64,000 bases of DNA from Branchiostoma floridae (lineage: Eukaryota > Chordata > Leptocardii > Amphioxiformes > Branchiostomatidae), in NCBI RefSeq assembly GCF_000003815.2, contig NC_049982.1, forward strand, positions 1,811,638 through 1,875,637. The letters are read 5' to 3'. Positions 37,973 to 50,200 of this stretch are shown piece by piece. A model generated the notes under the pieces. It saw only the letters and a program-made list of their open reading frames with translations, was not told the DNA's origin and did not search any database. Made by a program: the position numbers and the translations under genes. Each line of letters opens with the position of its first letter. Position 1 is the first letter of the stretch.

Positions 37973-38047
37973 TATATGTTTAGCCTTTGGATACGAAGTT
38001 AACATCTAACATCACTACCGAACTTCTACACTTTTTGAGAGGCAAGG

Positions 38048-41000
38048 TTACTCTACAAATTTGATATCTTCTTTCGTCTCAAAGCTGTCTTCTACAAAAT
38101 GGTTGTCCTTCGCCATGAGGTCGGACAGGGCCACGAGCTTGTCGAACTCCTTCGGTCTCGTCTTCATCTCGACAAACTCCGGGTACAGCGAGATCTCGCG
38201 AGAGTTCCAGCCGTAGTTCACGCCGCCATGTTCCCCGTTCAGCCCGGCCTCATGGGAGAAAATAACAAGAACTTGCTTTAGTATGTGTGTAAATATTTTG
38301 TGTTTGGGACCGCACCTGTTAGCAGCGACACCTACTTGTAGTTCGTAATGGTGGTATCTCACTGCACTTGCGTCAAGCTTGCTTCACTGCGGGGTCCGTT
38401 CATCGCATCACTGTTTTGTTATTTTATTTTGTTATGTTATTTTTTATAATATAGATATTGCGTAATACGTACAAGTATGACTTAGAAGACGGCAAGATAC
38501 AAAAACGTAAGAAAATTCGTTCTTAATCTTCGAAATTCCTTGAGTATCTTTCGAACCCTGCAGTGACGCAAACGTGACGCAAGTGCAGTGAGAAACCAAC
38601 TTCACAGATCCAGTCAGAGGAAGACGGTCACCGAAAACACAATGTATTTAAATGTGTAAAAACAACATCTATATTTCTTCGATGAAGGTTAGACATGCAG
38701 GTAGTAAGATACGCCAAATAGCCATTACATTAAGCAACTGGATATGTTTTTTTTGGAAACGGTCAGACGTTTCCGATAGCTTCCGCTATCTTTCGTTACC
38801 CCCAATGCGGACACAGATACAATTATGTATGGACAGATAGATAGATACAGACAGAAACAAACATAAAAACAAGAAATAGATAAAAAACGGATGCAAGAAC
38901 GAAACAAAGAAACAGAAAAGGGAAAGAATAAATAGGTAAAATTTAGACACCTCGCATGTCTGGTACCACCAGCCTCCGTGCAGGTCGGCGGCACAGTTGC
39001 AGTCCGCGCATGCGTCGTTGTCGCGGTCCGCCGTGGTGAAGGGCACGTGATCGATCTTGCCGTCCTGCGTCAGCGCGTCGCCGGCGTTGCCATGGAAATC
39101 GCTGAGTGACAGGCGGAAGTCTGTGTCTTTCTCGTCAACGTTGAAGCTTGAGTATGAAGCGTGCCTGTAGACGTAACAAGGGCCGTAAATTTATATGATC
39201 ATTTCCTCTTGGAAAATAAAGCAGTTGCCCATATCTGACTTAAGTCACAAAATAATACATCAGATTCAATTTACATTGATCAGCAGCAAATATCTTTCAT
39301 TTTCACGATGGGTTAAGAGAATTTTACAAAATAACCTGGTCAAGATGGATTCATAATGATAATAGCATTATGTAGATACAAAGGTATGACAGTTAATTTA
39401 ACCAATAGATATCATAACGGCGGATTTACATGTGAAGCTATGTTAAAATGTGACATATCACAAATTCGTATTTGATACAAATAACAACTGAAATATGTAC
39501 CGTAAACTTTTATGTGAAGAAACAACAACATTTAAACAGCAAAACTGGTAGCCTTTTGACCGATAAGTTAGATAAAACCTCGTTTTGACGTACCATCTTG
39601 TGGACGCACTGCGCATGTCGATTCTGAGGACGTTTTCCCGCGCGCTGGTCAGGTGATGCAGAGCCTCGTTCCCGAGCCAGTGCTCGCCTCGCACGTCGCC
39701 GAATCCGCTGCTATACTCAGTCCAGTTCTTGTTGAAGAATCGCAGCGGTCCCATCCAATCAGGGCGCCGCTGGATCACCGTCCAACCTGATTGGGTAGAG
39801 ACACTCACATGGCTATTGCGTATTTTAGCAAGCCAATATGGCTGCACTAAAGAATATTTTGCACTGTCTTCATGAAAATGTGTCAATTGTCAAGAATGTA
39901 TTCAGTTTCGTGACTATGGCGCGATCAACTAGGCAAGGTCCTCTTGAAAATGTGTCAATTTTTTTTTCACTGTCTTTTCACGCGCACAATCTGCAGACTT
40001 TGGATATTGTCCCATACTTCACATTGTCTTTGCCTACAAAAGTCATTCTTGGACCAATGGCAAAATAAGCAAGACACATCGATACCACAGGATTTGCAAT
40101 TGCATTTTTATGTATGTTTATATCCTGACTTGTTGTGACCTGTACTTAGCCCGGTTGGGCAAAATTGTACAATAAAGGTCTTCATTCATTCATTCATTCA
40201 TTATCGTTTCATTTCATCCCTACCACACGTAAATGCGTCCAATTCACTAATGAGCAGTGTTTAGGGACGGGTGATTGGATGGCACTTGAATGATATTTGT
40301 CAAATGGGAGTACAACAACAGGTTGTTCCGTCCATGTCACTGTGACAATTACATATTTCTACGGGAACAAAACTATATGACAGAAGATAATGAAGCCCCG
40401 CAATGCGTAACTTTATAGAGAAGATGCGCCATCAAACATTACGTACCTCCACTCTCTGTGTCCATGTCGCAGAAAGCCTCTATGACCGGACCGCCTTCGA
40501 CAATGTCCGGCTGGATTCGGTAAACTCCGCTCTGCCACACTCCCTTTCGGAACAGCTCGGAGCAGTCTCTGGCATTGGCTGTGAGGGGAAATGATGGCAT
40601 TAACAAATATACCCGGTTTGCACCCAGAAAAAAACACGAAGCTTTGATGAAGAGAGAAGTATCTTATAATGAAGTAGGGCGCTGAAAGAGAATGTGAGAG
40701 CTCGCATTACCAAGGTTACCAAGTAAATCCGTTAAAAAAGCATTGCTTTGGTGTGTGTGTTTATCGTAGATTAGAAAAAAATCAAAGAAGAAGATATGAA
40801 TAAATACTACACTAGTACTTAAACTATTGTTCGTTAAACGTCGATGGAGATTGGATATCTACTTAATCAAGCAACAGGATAGACGCTTTACGTAGAATCC
40901 ACCAACTTTTGTTAGTGTCACACTGTGTGTGTTCTTTTGTTCAGCATTTCTTACGTCCAAGTTTTCGTGATGATAGCAACTTCTTTGCCAATAGCTTTTT

Positions 41001-44000
41001 CATTCGTACACTCGCATAAGTTTTGAGGTTTCTAGAGGAAATGTCATCCATATGATCAAATCAACATGGCCTTACCAGGAGTAAGTTGACCTAGTGCAAT
41101 GGCCTAGTGGGTAGAATGTTCGCCTTGCATTCGGTAGGTCGTGAGTTCAATCCCCGGCCGAGTCATACCAAAGACTTTAAAGATGGTACATGCTTCTTTC
41201 TCTGCTTAGCACTCAGCAATCGGGAAAGAGTATGGAAGTTGAACACACACCACTACCAGTGGACTGGCCCTTTGCTGTAGTGATTGCGTTGTGTGGCCCA
41301 AGGCGTAATGAAACGGAGATGGGCGCCGCCCTATGCGCCATCTGGCGCAGGAAGGACTTTAACTTTAACTTTAACTTACCAGGCGTGAAGGCGGGGAAGA
41401 AGATGGTGGAGGCGTCCGCCTGGGTCAGCTGCTCCACGCGGTTAGTGTCCGTGACCTTTCTGACCTCCTGGGTCAGGTTGTCCATCCGGGTCCTGCACTC
41501 ACCCTGCACCGCGAGGCAGCCCCACGCGATGTTGTCTTGCACCTGAGTAAAGGTATAATCATAAAACGTAAGGAAACGAACACATTAACACAAAGATAAT
41601 CTATAGATTTACAAACAGATGTAAAATGTCGCAAGCGGGACCTGTCCTCTCGTTGTATCGCTATACAGACATAGAAGCGGGCAAAACCAAAAGAAAAGAA
41701 AGAATAGAAAATTGATACCTGTACTAAACTTCTATTAGGCAGCTTCTAGCCTGTGTTTACACAATCTCTCACTGGCTGGGGTTAATGACCCCCTAGGGCG
41801 GTGGCAATACTATAGGGCCGGCCGCTAGGAGCGCGATTTTAGTCAGGCTAGGCAGCTTCATGTTGTCTTGTATTTCACGTTAAGAAAGAAAATAAAGAAG
41901 CAAACAGACAAAGCAAGAAGGCAAACAAACATAGGAGCTAACTGCTAAGTCCACACGTTCGAAAACACGTTGTTTTTAAATAAAGGAAACTTTACTGACT
42001 TCACTCATATTTTTGTTGGTCTCCTCCCTGATTCTGTTCTCCATGTCGAACATGACGTCACTGACATTGTGTGTGACCCGGAAGCACTCTTCCTCCATCC
42101 GGGTCACGTTCTCCACCCATCGGAGCTTCACTTCCTCCAGTTCTTCCTTCAGCCGCAAGGTGTCGTTCCCGGTTTGGCATGTCCTCTCCTCTAGTCTAGG
42201 GTGGATGGAAAACACAATCGAAACATTTAAATCCAAACAATCAATTTCTTGATACATCGATGAAATTTAAACATCTACCAGTTGATAATGAGATACTAAC
42301 TACAGCATTAGGATAAGTTTTGTGCACGGTCAGACGTTCAGACAGCATTTACTGTCTTCGTTAGTAGCCGTTGTGAATCATTAATTACTAATTATCACAA
42401 ACCAGGTGATAAAAAAGACATCGACGGTCATAACAAGAATTCGACTTAGCATAATATGTAAATTCCTTTAACTTAACTTATTGCTTATTAATGTTTTATA
42501 AAACTTACAAAGACCAAATATCTACAAATTAGTGAAACTAACGAACTTTGCGTTCCTGTCCCTGCACTCCAGTCGGAGTTCCTCCAGCTGCTGCTTGAGC
42601 TGCATGTTTTCCGCTCTGACGTCACCAAGCTCCAACTCAAGCTCCCACGAGTGCGACTCAAGCGTTTCGATGCGCTCCACAAGCTTGGCCAGGTTTTCGG
42701 TGTGGTTGGCTGCGATCCCTTCCAGTGCCAGCCGGAAGTGAGAGAAATGCTCCTGCAAAATCAACAAAAAACATAGATCAATTAGAAAGTCTGACTATCA
42801 ATATTTCTGGTTTAGATAGATTTGAGCGTGCGCAGTACTTACAGATTAATGTACAAAGATTGGATATGGAAAGTCGTTCAGTGTAAAAACAGCTATGTAC
42901 AGCGCCGAGTGGTGATATCACTGTGACAGAACTCATCGAATAGGGCCATGTTCGCGTATATGGATGATACGTTTCAGAAAATATATCGTTTGCAATGGAC
43001 GAAATTCTGATACAAAGTTAAACGAAAAGATGATTAATGTTACTAACTAGAAGACAACTGTAGACGATAACACAGTTACACTGAGTGCACGCAGTGGTAA
43101 AAATTAAAAGGCGTCTTTTTATTACATTTGATATTCTGTCCATATCAAATTCCATTTGTATTGGCTTTTTGTCTTTGTCATGAGACCTAGCCCCTTGATA
43201 TATCGGTCAGACCGATACCTAATTCTCGTTAAATTATGTTCTGTAATAGTGAAAAACAATAACAAAAGGATAAAAAACAAACAAACAAACAAACAAACAA
43301 ACTCACGTTGAATCCGTTCAGGAACTCCTGACCCTCCTCATCCGTGGGGATCTTCAGGTTGAAAGTGTTGTACGTGTTGAACATGTTTGTCATCGGTTTG
43401 TCGTCCTCGGCCACAGACGCGTCAGAGACGTTGTGCTTCTCCGGTTTCTTGGGTATCGTCGGGTCTTGGCTCGAGTCCCCCTTATACACGTAAGGCTCGC
43501 CGTACTTGCTGGCCTTGGCACCCAGGATAGCTTCTCCGTGTGTTGCTGTTTTATCGTGGTGCAGTTTTTGTTCGTCCTCGATATTATCATCGGACCATTT
43601 AAAGATGTCTTTGGTGAACATGTCTAACCCCCCGTCGGTCTTATTGGGTCTTAGAGGCTCAGGATCATCCTTTGCCAGGAAATCCACAAAGCCAATGGGC
43701 AGCTCGTCGGTCTTAACCTCTGATTCAGGGTTCGATCCCCACGCCTCGTTTGGCACCCCTTTGTCTGCATCTACCTCAGCAATATTGGAGGCGTGAGACG
43801 TTTCAGCGTCTGTTCCCAGAGACGTACTTGCCGAAACTTTCCCGTTCTCCGCGGGTATATCTTCTTTTCCTGTCAAAGGTGCGTCTGTTACATCGGTACT
43901 GCTGCTCGTATTTACAACCTCATACATCATAGCCTCTGTTGAAACCTCGGGACTAGAACTCCTACCTTCTGGCGTGGAGACGGTGCTCGTGAATTCCGAG

Positions 44001-44248
44001 GGCGTGGACCGTTCCGGGGCAGCTGGTAACGTTGGTTGTTCTTGATCTTCAGGTGTTGTCAAGGTTTCAGTTGGTAGAGGAGTCTCCAAGTCGGGTTCCC
44101 GTGCGGTTGACTCCGCCTCCCGGCGTAGGTAGTACTGGGGCGGCGGCAGCTTGCCGTACCGCTCGCCGTCCGCGATGTCCCCCCTCCCCAGCACCCCGAC
44201 CAGAGCCGGCATCAGGCACGCGGCAACCAGCAACACCCGAGACACCAT
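38048..44248 (-). CDS. Secreted coiled-coil protein with C-terminal fibrinogen-related domain
   Basis: Seven exons: 43307-44248, 42547-42752, 42000-42195, 41380-41542, 40447-40578, 39594-39786, 38951-39164, plus the terminal exon 38048-38248, giving about 748 residues. The start was chosen at MVSRVLLVAACLMPALVGVL, a clear signal peptide. Residues ~25-300 are acidic and Ser/Thr/Pro-rich (mucin-like). Exons 2-3 form a coiled coil (LEERTCQ, RLKEELEEVKLRW). The fibrinogen-related domain starts near residue 503: ARDCSELFRKGVWQSGVYRI, GGWTVIQRRPDWMG, NEALHHLT, the calcium-site DRDNDACADCNC, HGGWWYQTCEAGLNGEHGG and NYGWNS. These are hallmarks of angiopoietin, tenascin, ficolin and FREP-type proteins. 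A role in carbohydrate or pattern recognition, or in matrix, is inferred. The exon 2/3 junction is the least certain (alternative donor and acceptor nearby). Counting the terminal exon separately there are eight coding exons. Confidence 0.85.
38352..38598. repeat. MITE family A, copy 3
   Basis: The ends read GGTATCTCACTGCACTTGCG and GACGCAAGTGCAGTGAGA. The interior has GTTTTGTTATTTTATTTTG and ATTGCGTAATACGTACAAGT. It sits in the intron before the terminal exon of the fibrinogen-domain gene. Confidence 0.85.
38670..38815. repeat. Interspersed repeat 'AAGCAACTGGATATG', best copy
   Basis: The sequence runs TCGATGAAGGTTAGACATGC, AAGCAACTGGATATG, AAACGGTCAGACGTTTC and CGCTATCTTTCGTTA. Related partial copies occur near 5655-5740, 27005-27065, 33810-33890 (with 34130-34155), 37155-37230, 40860-40920, 42280-42365 and 53463-53585, in both orientations. 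It is a non-coding dispersed repeat whose class I cannot assign. Confidence 0.75.
41086..41374 (+). mobile_element. tRNA-derived SINE next to a splice donor
   Basis: The 5' part is tRNA-like, with an A-box (TAGTGGGTAGAATG, about 41104) and a B-box (GAGTTCAATCC, about 41147). A body of about 200 bases follows and the 3' tail is a run of ACTTTA units. It lies in an intron of the fibrinogen-domain gene, on the opposite strand. The tail runs directly into the splice donor of exon 41380-41542. I do not call it a functional tRNA because the acceptor stem and anticodon arm do not pair convincingly. Confidence 0.8.
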
Positions 44249-44628
44249 CTTCACAAGAGTTGAAGTTTGTTGGAAGAAGTACGAATGTGAAGACAAAACC
44301 ACAGGGGCAAACAAACGGAGAGTTGTGCCTGATGAAATGGCCGCTCCTCTGGCAGCGGAAGCCTTTGAACAATGTGTGGTCGATCGGGATTAGTGATAAC
44401 AGCTTACTGATTTCGGTTGGTTGAAATGTTTTGCAGTTAGCTTGTTCATATAAATCAAAATGACCCCATGTTACGAAGCTAACTAATTGCTATACCTGTT
44501 AATGCTTTATTCCAATAGTAATTGCAAAGCTTTAGCTTCTTTCATTAAAGGATGGCTTTAGAAAAATTAAACATGTAACATTTATTTTTGATTAGGTAGG
44601 TCTAAAACCGTCCTATGGCACCAGGAAG

Positions 44629-44720
44629 CCGGAAGTGGTCCTGCTGTAACCGGAAGTCGTTTCGGGTTTGGGTCCCGCGGTATCAGAAACGGTACCGGAT
44701 GCACATTTTGGATCTTCCGG
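44629..44720. promoter_or_regulatory. Cluster of three ETS-like sites upstream of the fibrinogen-domain gene
   Basis: CCGGAAGT occurs at 44629-44636 and 44650-44657, and an inverted CTTCCGG at about 44714-44720. They lie 380-470 bases upstream of the start codon. CCGGAAGT is the consensus for ETS-family factors and is common near metazoan start sites. Function is inferred from motif spacing only. Confidence 0.35.
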
Positions 44721-46895
44721 TGACGGCCGGGTCAACCCAGGGCTAGTAAAATCATGGTTGAGTTGAGATATAAGGGGCTGGGTAAGCATGTTGAACAAAT
44801 AGGGTTGAAATATTGCCACGCCCAACTACATGGAATGTTCTGGAATGCTGCGTAGAAATTTGAGATAGACACGACAGAATGATGCTTCTTGTCTGTTTTA
44901 ACCACTTTGCCTTCTCTTGTCCTCCACGGCAAAATATTAACTCCGTTGGGCTAACCTTAACAATGTGTTCAAATGCATTAAAAAGCACCACATCGCACGA
45001 AAAGTCCACTGTAAGGACCTGTACATACTGTATGCGAATCATTTCTTTTAAACACGGACCATGAGAACCCAGAGATCTGCACCATAAAAAAGTATCATCT
45101 GTCAGGATGTTATAGCTCAAATGGATTTTTCTCAATTTGAACAGCCCAACGTTTGACTAGATCTTACATTTACCTATAGTTATGTAGTTCAATTCAATGC
45201 ACACCATTTCAAAGGGGCTCATTCTTTCTCTATGTTTGTATGCATTCATTGACCCCAAAGATTGGTTCGTATGTGTCGGATTCATTAAGGATTTGCAATG
45301 CAATTACAAATAACAAGGAGGCGTTGTTCGGTGCGTAGGGTGATTCTTTAATAACTGTACATAACGTTTGCCGTTTATTACAGGTCGATATGTGAAGGCC
45401 TGTTACATTGTTCAGGTGATATCTACATTCTTATCATGTGCATCACAAACATCTTTATATAAGTAATCTACTTTGATTACATTATCCGATACACTGTGCA
45501 GAAATCATCAGAATGTAAGGTACATTATTTACAGATATCTTTTGTGATGACTTAGTTGTTAGGGTTGCGTGCATTACCTTCGTATTGACATTCTTTTGCA
45601 TCAGGAAAAAATTGTGATCAACGAAGTTTTGAACAACGGGAGTCAAAGTAAAAAAAAGCAAATTCTTGTTTGAAAACTTTATCTAAGGAAAACAATATCT
45701 ATGTGGAACTCATACGGACTTGGATACATTGTCACAGTTTACGTACTCTGTTGATTACGTTCTGTTGCGGTCAACAGTTACAATAATAATTAGACAGGCT
45801 CTTGCCCGTATGATTTCTTGTGTTTCTTATGTGATACATGTAAACGACAACAGCTCACAGTACTAGACGTTTTGAAAGTAATCACAAATAAAGTTATTTC
45901 TTACATTTTCAAGTTAAGAAAATAAAGCAGCATCTTTTCTTACATATACCAAAACCTACTTATGTAATACGTTTGGAAAGAAACTTGTTTTGACGCAAAC
46001 TGTATCGTTAATATTGATAACAGTGCTATCTACATTAGATTTAAATTTAAATTTCTTTTCAGTGAAACCCTTTTTGTAGTTCCCTGGTATTTCTATATGT
46101 TAAAACAGAAAACTGTGGTCGTTTTCCCTATTGATAAGAATATATGTACATGATAATTCACGTCCATGTATATGTTTTATTGTCTTCAAAGTCTGCCTGA
46201 AAGTGTTACGACGTCACGCATTGTAGGACAGTCCTTCTCTCCTTCTCGTCAGTCACTGAACGGCTGCGTTAAGCCTCCCTCCCATTTGAAAGCTGCGGTT
46301 CGTCACACATTTCTGTCAGTTGATTCATAGAGATTCATGTAGGCAGTCTATAGCATACACCTGTTTCTTCCGGCATATAGCTGTAGTAGACCATGCGAAA
46401 GTCGCTGTACATTTGTTGCGTCAATAAAGGTCAAGTCGATCTTATTTCTTCAAATGAACATCAAGTAGCGATGTATTGCTTTGGGATGTCACTCCATCGA
46501 CGACGTTGTAATAAATTTTAGTTTTTTCGTTCTCATGTTGCGTTGAAGATTAAAAAAAACCCTCATTATTCGGACGTCCCTCTCCGGCAGTGACAAAGGA
46601 CTTCAGGAGACGTTTGGCGTATTCTTCAAAGAACAGAAGACGCGTGGTAGTATATGTTTTATGTGAGTTTCCAGTCCATCGACGCCAGTCCAAAAGTGTT
46701 TTCTGAATTGTGGTTCTCTAGTTGTGTTGTAGACCTAAAACAAACATCTTTTAAGGACGTTCCTTTTCCGGCAGTAGCAAAGTAATCCGAAAGAAGATCG
46801 TCTTCTTCTTCCAACAACAGACGACTTGTGGCAGGATGTTGTCATTCTCCTACGTAGAGGGACCACAGTCGTGTGGAAACTCCTTGTGGTCACCT

Positions 46896-47160
46896 CTGCT
46901 GTCTGGTGCACTCAGATTAGTTACTGAACGCCATGCTTATAAATATTAATGAGCTCACCCTTCTAAGTCAGCCGTTTGAGGATCGGGCGTAGGAGGATGG
47001 AGCTATGTAAGACGTAACATGATTGGCTGAAAGCTTCCCAGCGGCCTTTGCGAGATGGCTTTCGTAAACAGAAAGCCCAAGAAAGGCCTATTCTCTGACT
47101 GGCTGACAGCTGGTTTGTGGCGACGCTCACAGTAACTGCTGGTGGGCCACCAGACAGCAG
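46896..47160. repeat. MITE-like insertion with CTGCTGTCTGGTG termini
   Basis: CTGCTGTCTGGTG (46896-46908) and CACCAGACAGCAG (47148-47160) are perfect 13-base inverted repeats. A copy of the flanking sequences joined together lies at 49478-49560 in the channel gene, without the insert. Confidence 0.65.
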
Positions 47161-47259
47161 GGCCCCAATAGGCAGTTAGCTAGCCGTTGGGGACCGTGCA
47201 AAGGAGGTTGGTATGTTGTATTCTCTTACCATATTGTTTCCTCTTACCTTTGCCGGTCG

Positions 47260-50200
47260 TTAGTACGAGTAGTATGTGAAGTACACAATGTTCAGCGCGG
47301 CAAAGGTGAAAGGAAAGCCGAACCGAGCGTACTGGTCGATGATGATGGCATCTTTCAGCCTGGGCATCCTGTAGCTCAGACCACGTGACAGGCACCTCTG
47401 GATTCTGGTTGGTCGGTTCTCCTCGCTCGAGGTGACGTAGTCGTCGCTTGCCTCCAGAATCTCGCGAGAGTTGCTGGGCTTCGTCTCGTTGCTAGGAGAC
47501 GTGGCGTTGGATTCTCCTCTGGGCCCGTTGAGTGGGGAGGTCTCGTCGATGTCCACCTGGAAGGTCTTGGCGCTGCAGTTCCTATCGAAGGACGTGGAGG
47601 CGCTGCAGAATGACGTGGACGACACGAGGTTGTTCTGGAAGGAGGTGCCCCGGTCCAATCTGCAGCGGGTAGACGACAGTCTCTTCAGGCTGATTCCTTG
47701 TTGAGAGGTCTTAAACATTGAGAAAATGAGACACATTTTATTTCTCGTACTGTTAAAGGGAACTGTATACATGTGACCTAATAAAATGCTGCCTGGTTGG
47801 CAAGTTGAACAGCCAATAACACAAGTGCTTCTTGCAGGGCAACTTTGGTTTCATAACCATTACCTTAACAAAACCATAATATGATAAAGGTACGGTAGAT
47901 TTGAAGTCGTGACAAGGTTTTTGATGGAAGACAACTTTCAGACACCCCTGCATGACTATACTGTCCATTTTCTTGAAAGTAATGCGATTCACAATCTATC
48001 AATAAGAAAATGGTATCTTATTAAATCGACTGAGACCAATACGTACTAGTATGTACATGTTCAACTTCTTTCAGTTGTTTTTTGATGAGGACCACAGGAA
48101 GAGAAGATTCGTATATACAATGTAATTGTATATTGATAATGTAATTTTGGATCTTAATAAAGTCAAGTATTCCCGTTCCTTAAGACAATCCTGACGCCCT
48201 CACGTTACATTCCTCGATACAAGAAAGTGTTATCTTACTGCATCTACAGCCTAACACTAGTATGTTCAGTATGTACACTCACGTTACACTCCTCGCAGTC
48301 GCACTCGAGCTTCTCCACGTCTTTGTTCTCCTGCTTCTTCCGCTTGAGCGCCATCTTGGAGGACACGAAGTTGACGGCTGCGTACTCCACCAGCGCGAAG
48401 AACGTGAAGAGGAAACACATCACCAGGTACACGTCGATGGCCTGGGTTGGGAGGGAGGGGGGGGAAAGGAAAGGAGAATGATCAAATTAACACACTGAAT
48501 GCCTGAAGTGCTATTCTTCCATTGGCCGTGATAGACGCCGTGACCTATGTACAGTATGCACAGATTAGGTGTATTGCATGCATTGTCTATTTATCTACCT
48601 GGATGTATAGCGTATAAGAATAGGCAAAATTTAAAACTATTACATTCAGATGGACTTTCTCTATATTTATAGGAGTTAACTTTACTAAAAAGCATGTTTT
48701 GTAGAAAAAAAGTACATCCCCATACCTTGATGTACGAGATCTTAGGCATCTGCGCCTGCGCGCCGCTCATCAGGGTGGTCATCGTCAGCACGGTGGTGAT
48801 GCCTGAAAAAAAAACGGATGAATTCAGACACTCGTAGTTTATCTTGTTGGTCAGCTCATGGACAGCACAATGGGGCGCGTCAGATACACGTCACTCATCA
48901 TGGTGCACGTGGTCATCGTCAGCAGAGTGGTGATGCCTGATAAATAATAATGGGGCACTTCAAACATGCGTAAGCAGTTGAATGCTCTTTTAATCAGACG
49001 TATCCGTATGATTTCCAGTAGTTCGTAAACGAAATAAAGAAGTTTTGCGTATGCAATTAGTGGAGAGTTGATATAATTTGTCCTTATGCCTTCTCTTGAA
49101 TTTAGCGTAAAACTTATAAGTGCTCTTGAATTTAGCCTAAAACGTAGGAGCGCTCTTGAATTTAGCGTAATACGTAGTGTTACTCTTTGATTCAGTGTAA
49201 ACCGTTATCTATACCCCTGCATGCTAAACGCCACTGGTAGTTGATAGCGAAGCAACTGCCCAATGCAGTGCAATACGTTTTACGTTGAGTAATCTTTCGA
49301 ACCATTGCTAGCTTATAAAAAGATGCTGACATTTGAGTTTTTCGTCGCGGTGAGAGCGCTCTGGGGTCGCCACTGGAGCAGATATTTCTGGCGTCGCGGC
49401 GCTCTCATGGCGATCTGGCCAATGTTCCATCGCAGCGAGAGCTCGGTGAGAGCGACGTCAAGTGGGAAGCATTTCCTACGCAGAGGGACCACAGTCGTGT
49501 CGAAACTCCTTGGGGTCTGAGTTAGCTAGCCGTTGGGGACCGTGCGTAGGAAGATGGTGGAAAGAACAGCAGAACCATAACCATGCCAAACTCCCATGGG
49601 ACTTGATGGTTCCTAATGGTCTAGGTCAGTCATGGGTGAACTGTAAAACTGGATTGAGACTAGTTTCCTGTATTAAAGACGGACCAGTGGGCTGGAAGAG
49701 ACGCATATCTCATGTCGCATGTTGGAGTTTTGCCAGCGATGTGAGTGGATAGAATGAATTTGTCTGGGCTCTTACCGAGCGCCACTCTGGCAGGAACCGC
49801 CTCCGGGTTGATCCAGAAGGAGACCCATGACAGCACCACCAGCAGGATGGACGGGATGTACGTCTGGAAGATGAAGTAGAACGCCTGGCGGTGCAGGATA
49901 AAGCTCAGCTTGATTCGGGAATACACTCCTGTGACAAGGTAATTAGAAAAATGAAAAGTGGTCATAAATGGATTCATTATAGTGATAAACTAGTGTAGTA
50001 ATAAAGATGAATCGAAATGATAATACATTATCAGCTTATATTTAATATTACATACAGATCTGCTCAAATCATTAGCCACGTTTGATTATTAAGGGTTAAT
50101 GACCCGCCCCGAGGTGTATATGGTGTCATAACGCCTGGTCCTTTGCTATAACCGCCGAACAAAACCACCGAGTGAGTATTATCTTATCATAAACAAATCA

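Larger units (their letters stand above)
35312..38047. other. Repeat-rich interval between GR-D and the fibrinogen-domain gene
   Basis: Besides the N gap, this interval contains MITE family A copy 2 (36421-36668), a family B element (about 36690-36926), a short direct repeat near 37340-37490 (AAAGTTATCTGGTAATT words) and an inverted-repeat element at 37580-37972. I see no exon. It must include the 3' UTR of the fibrinogen-domain gene and probably the 5' end of GR-D. Confidence 0.5.
44249..47259. other. Interval between the fibrinogen-domain and channel genes
   Basis: It contains the 5' flank of the fibrinogen-domain gene (with an ETS-like cluster at 44629-44720) and the 3' flank of the channel gene. 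A diverged tandem repeat of about 183 bp lies at about 46494-46860 (CCATCGACG... and ...TCCGGCAGTRRCAAAG). An inverted-repeat element is at 46896-47160. AT-rich sequence from 44720 to 46190 shows no gene that I can support. Confidence 0.45.

Noticed and set aside
41095-41165. Possible tRNA gene
   Set aside because: A- and B-boxes are present, but the cloverleaf does not close and the sequence continues into a SINE body and repeat tail.
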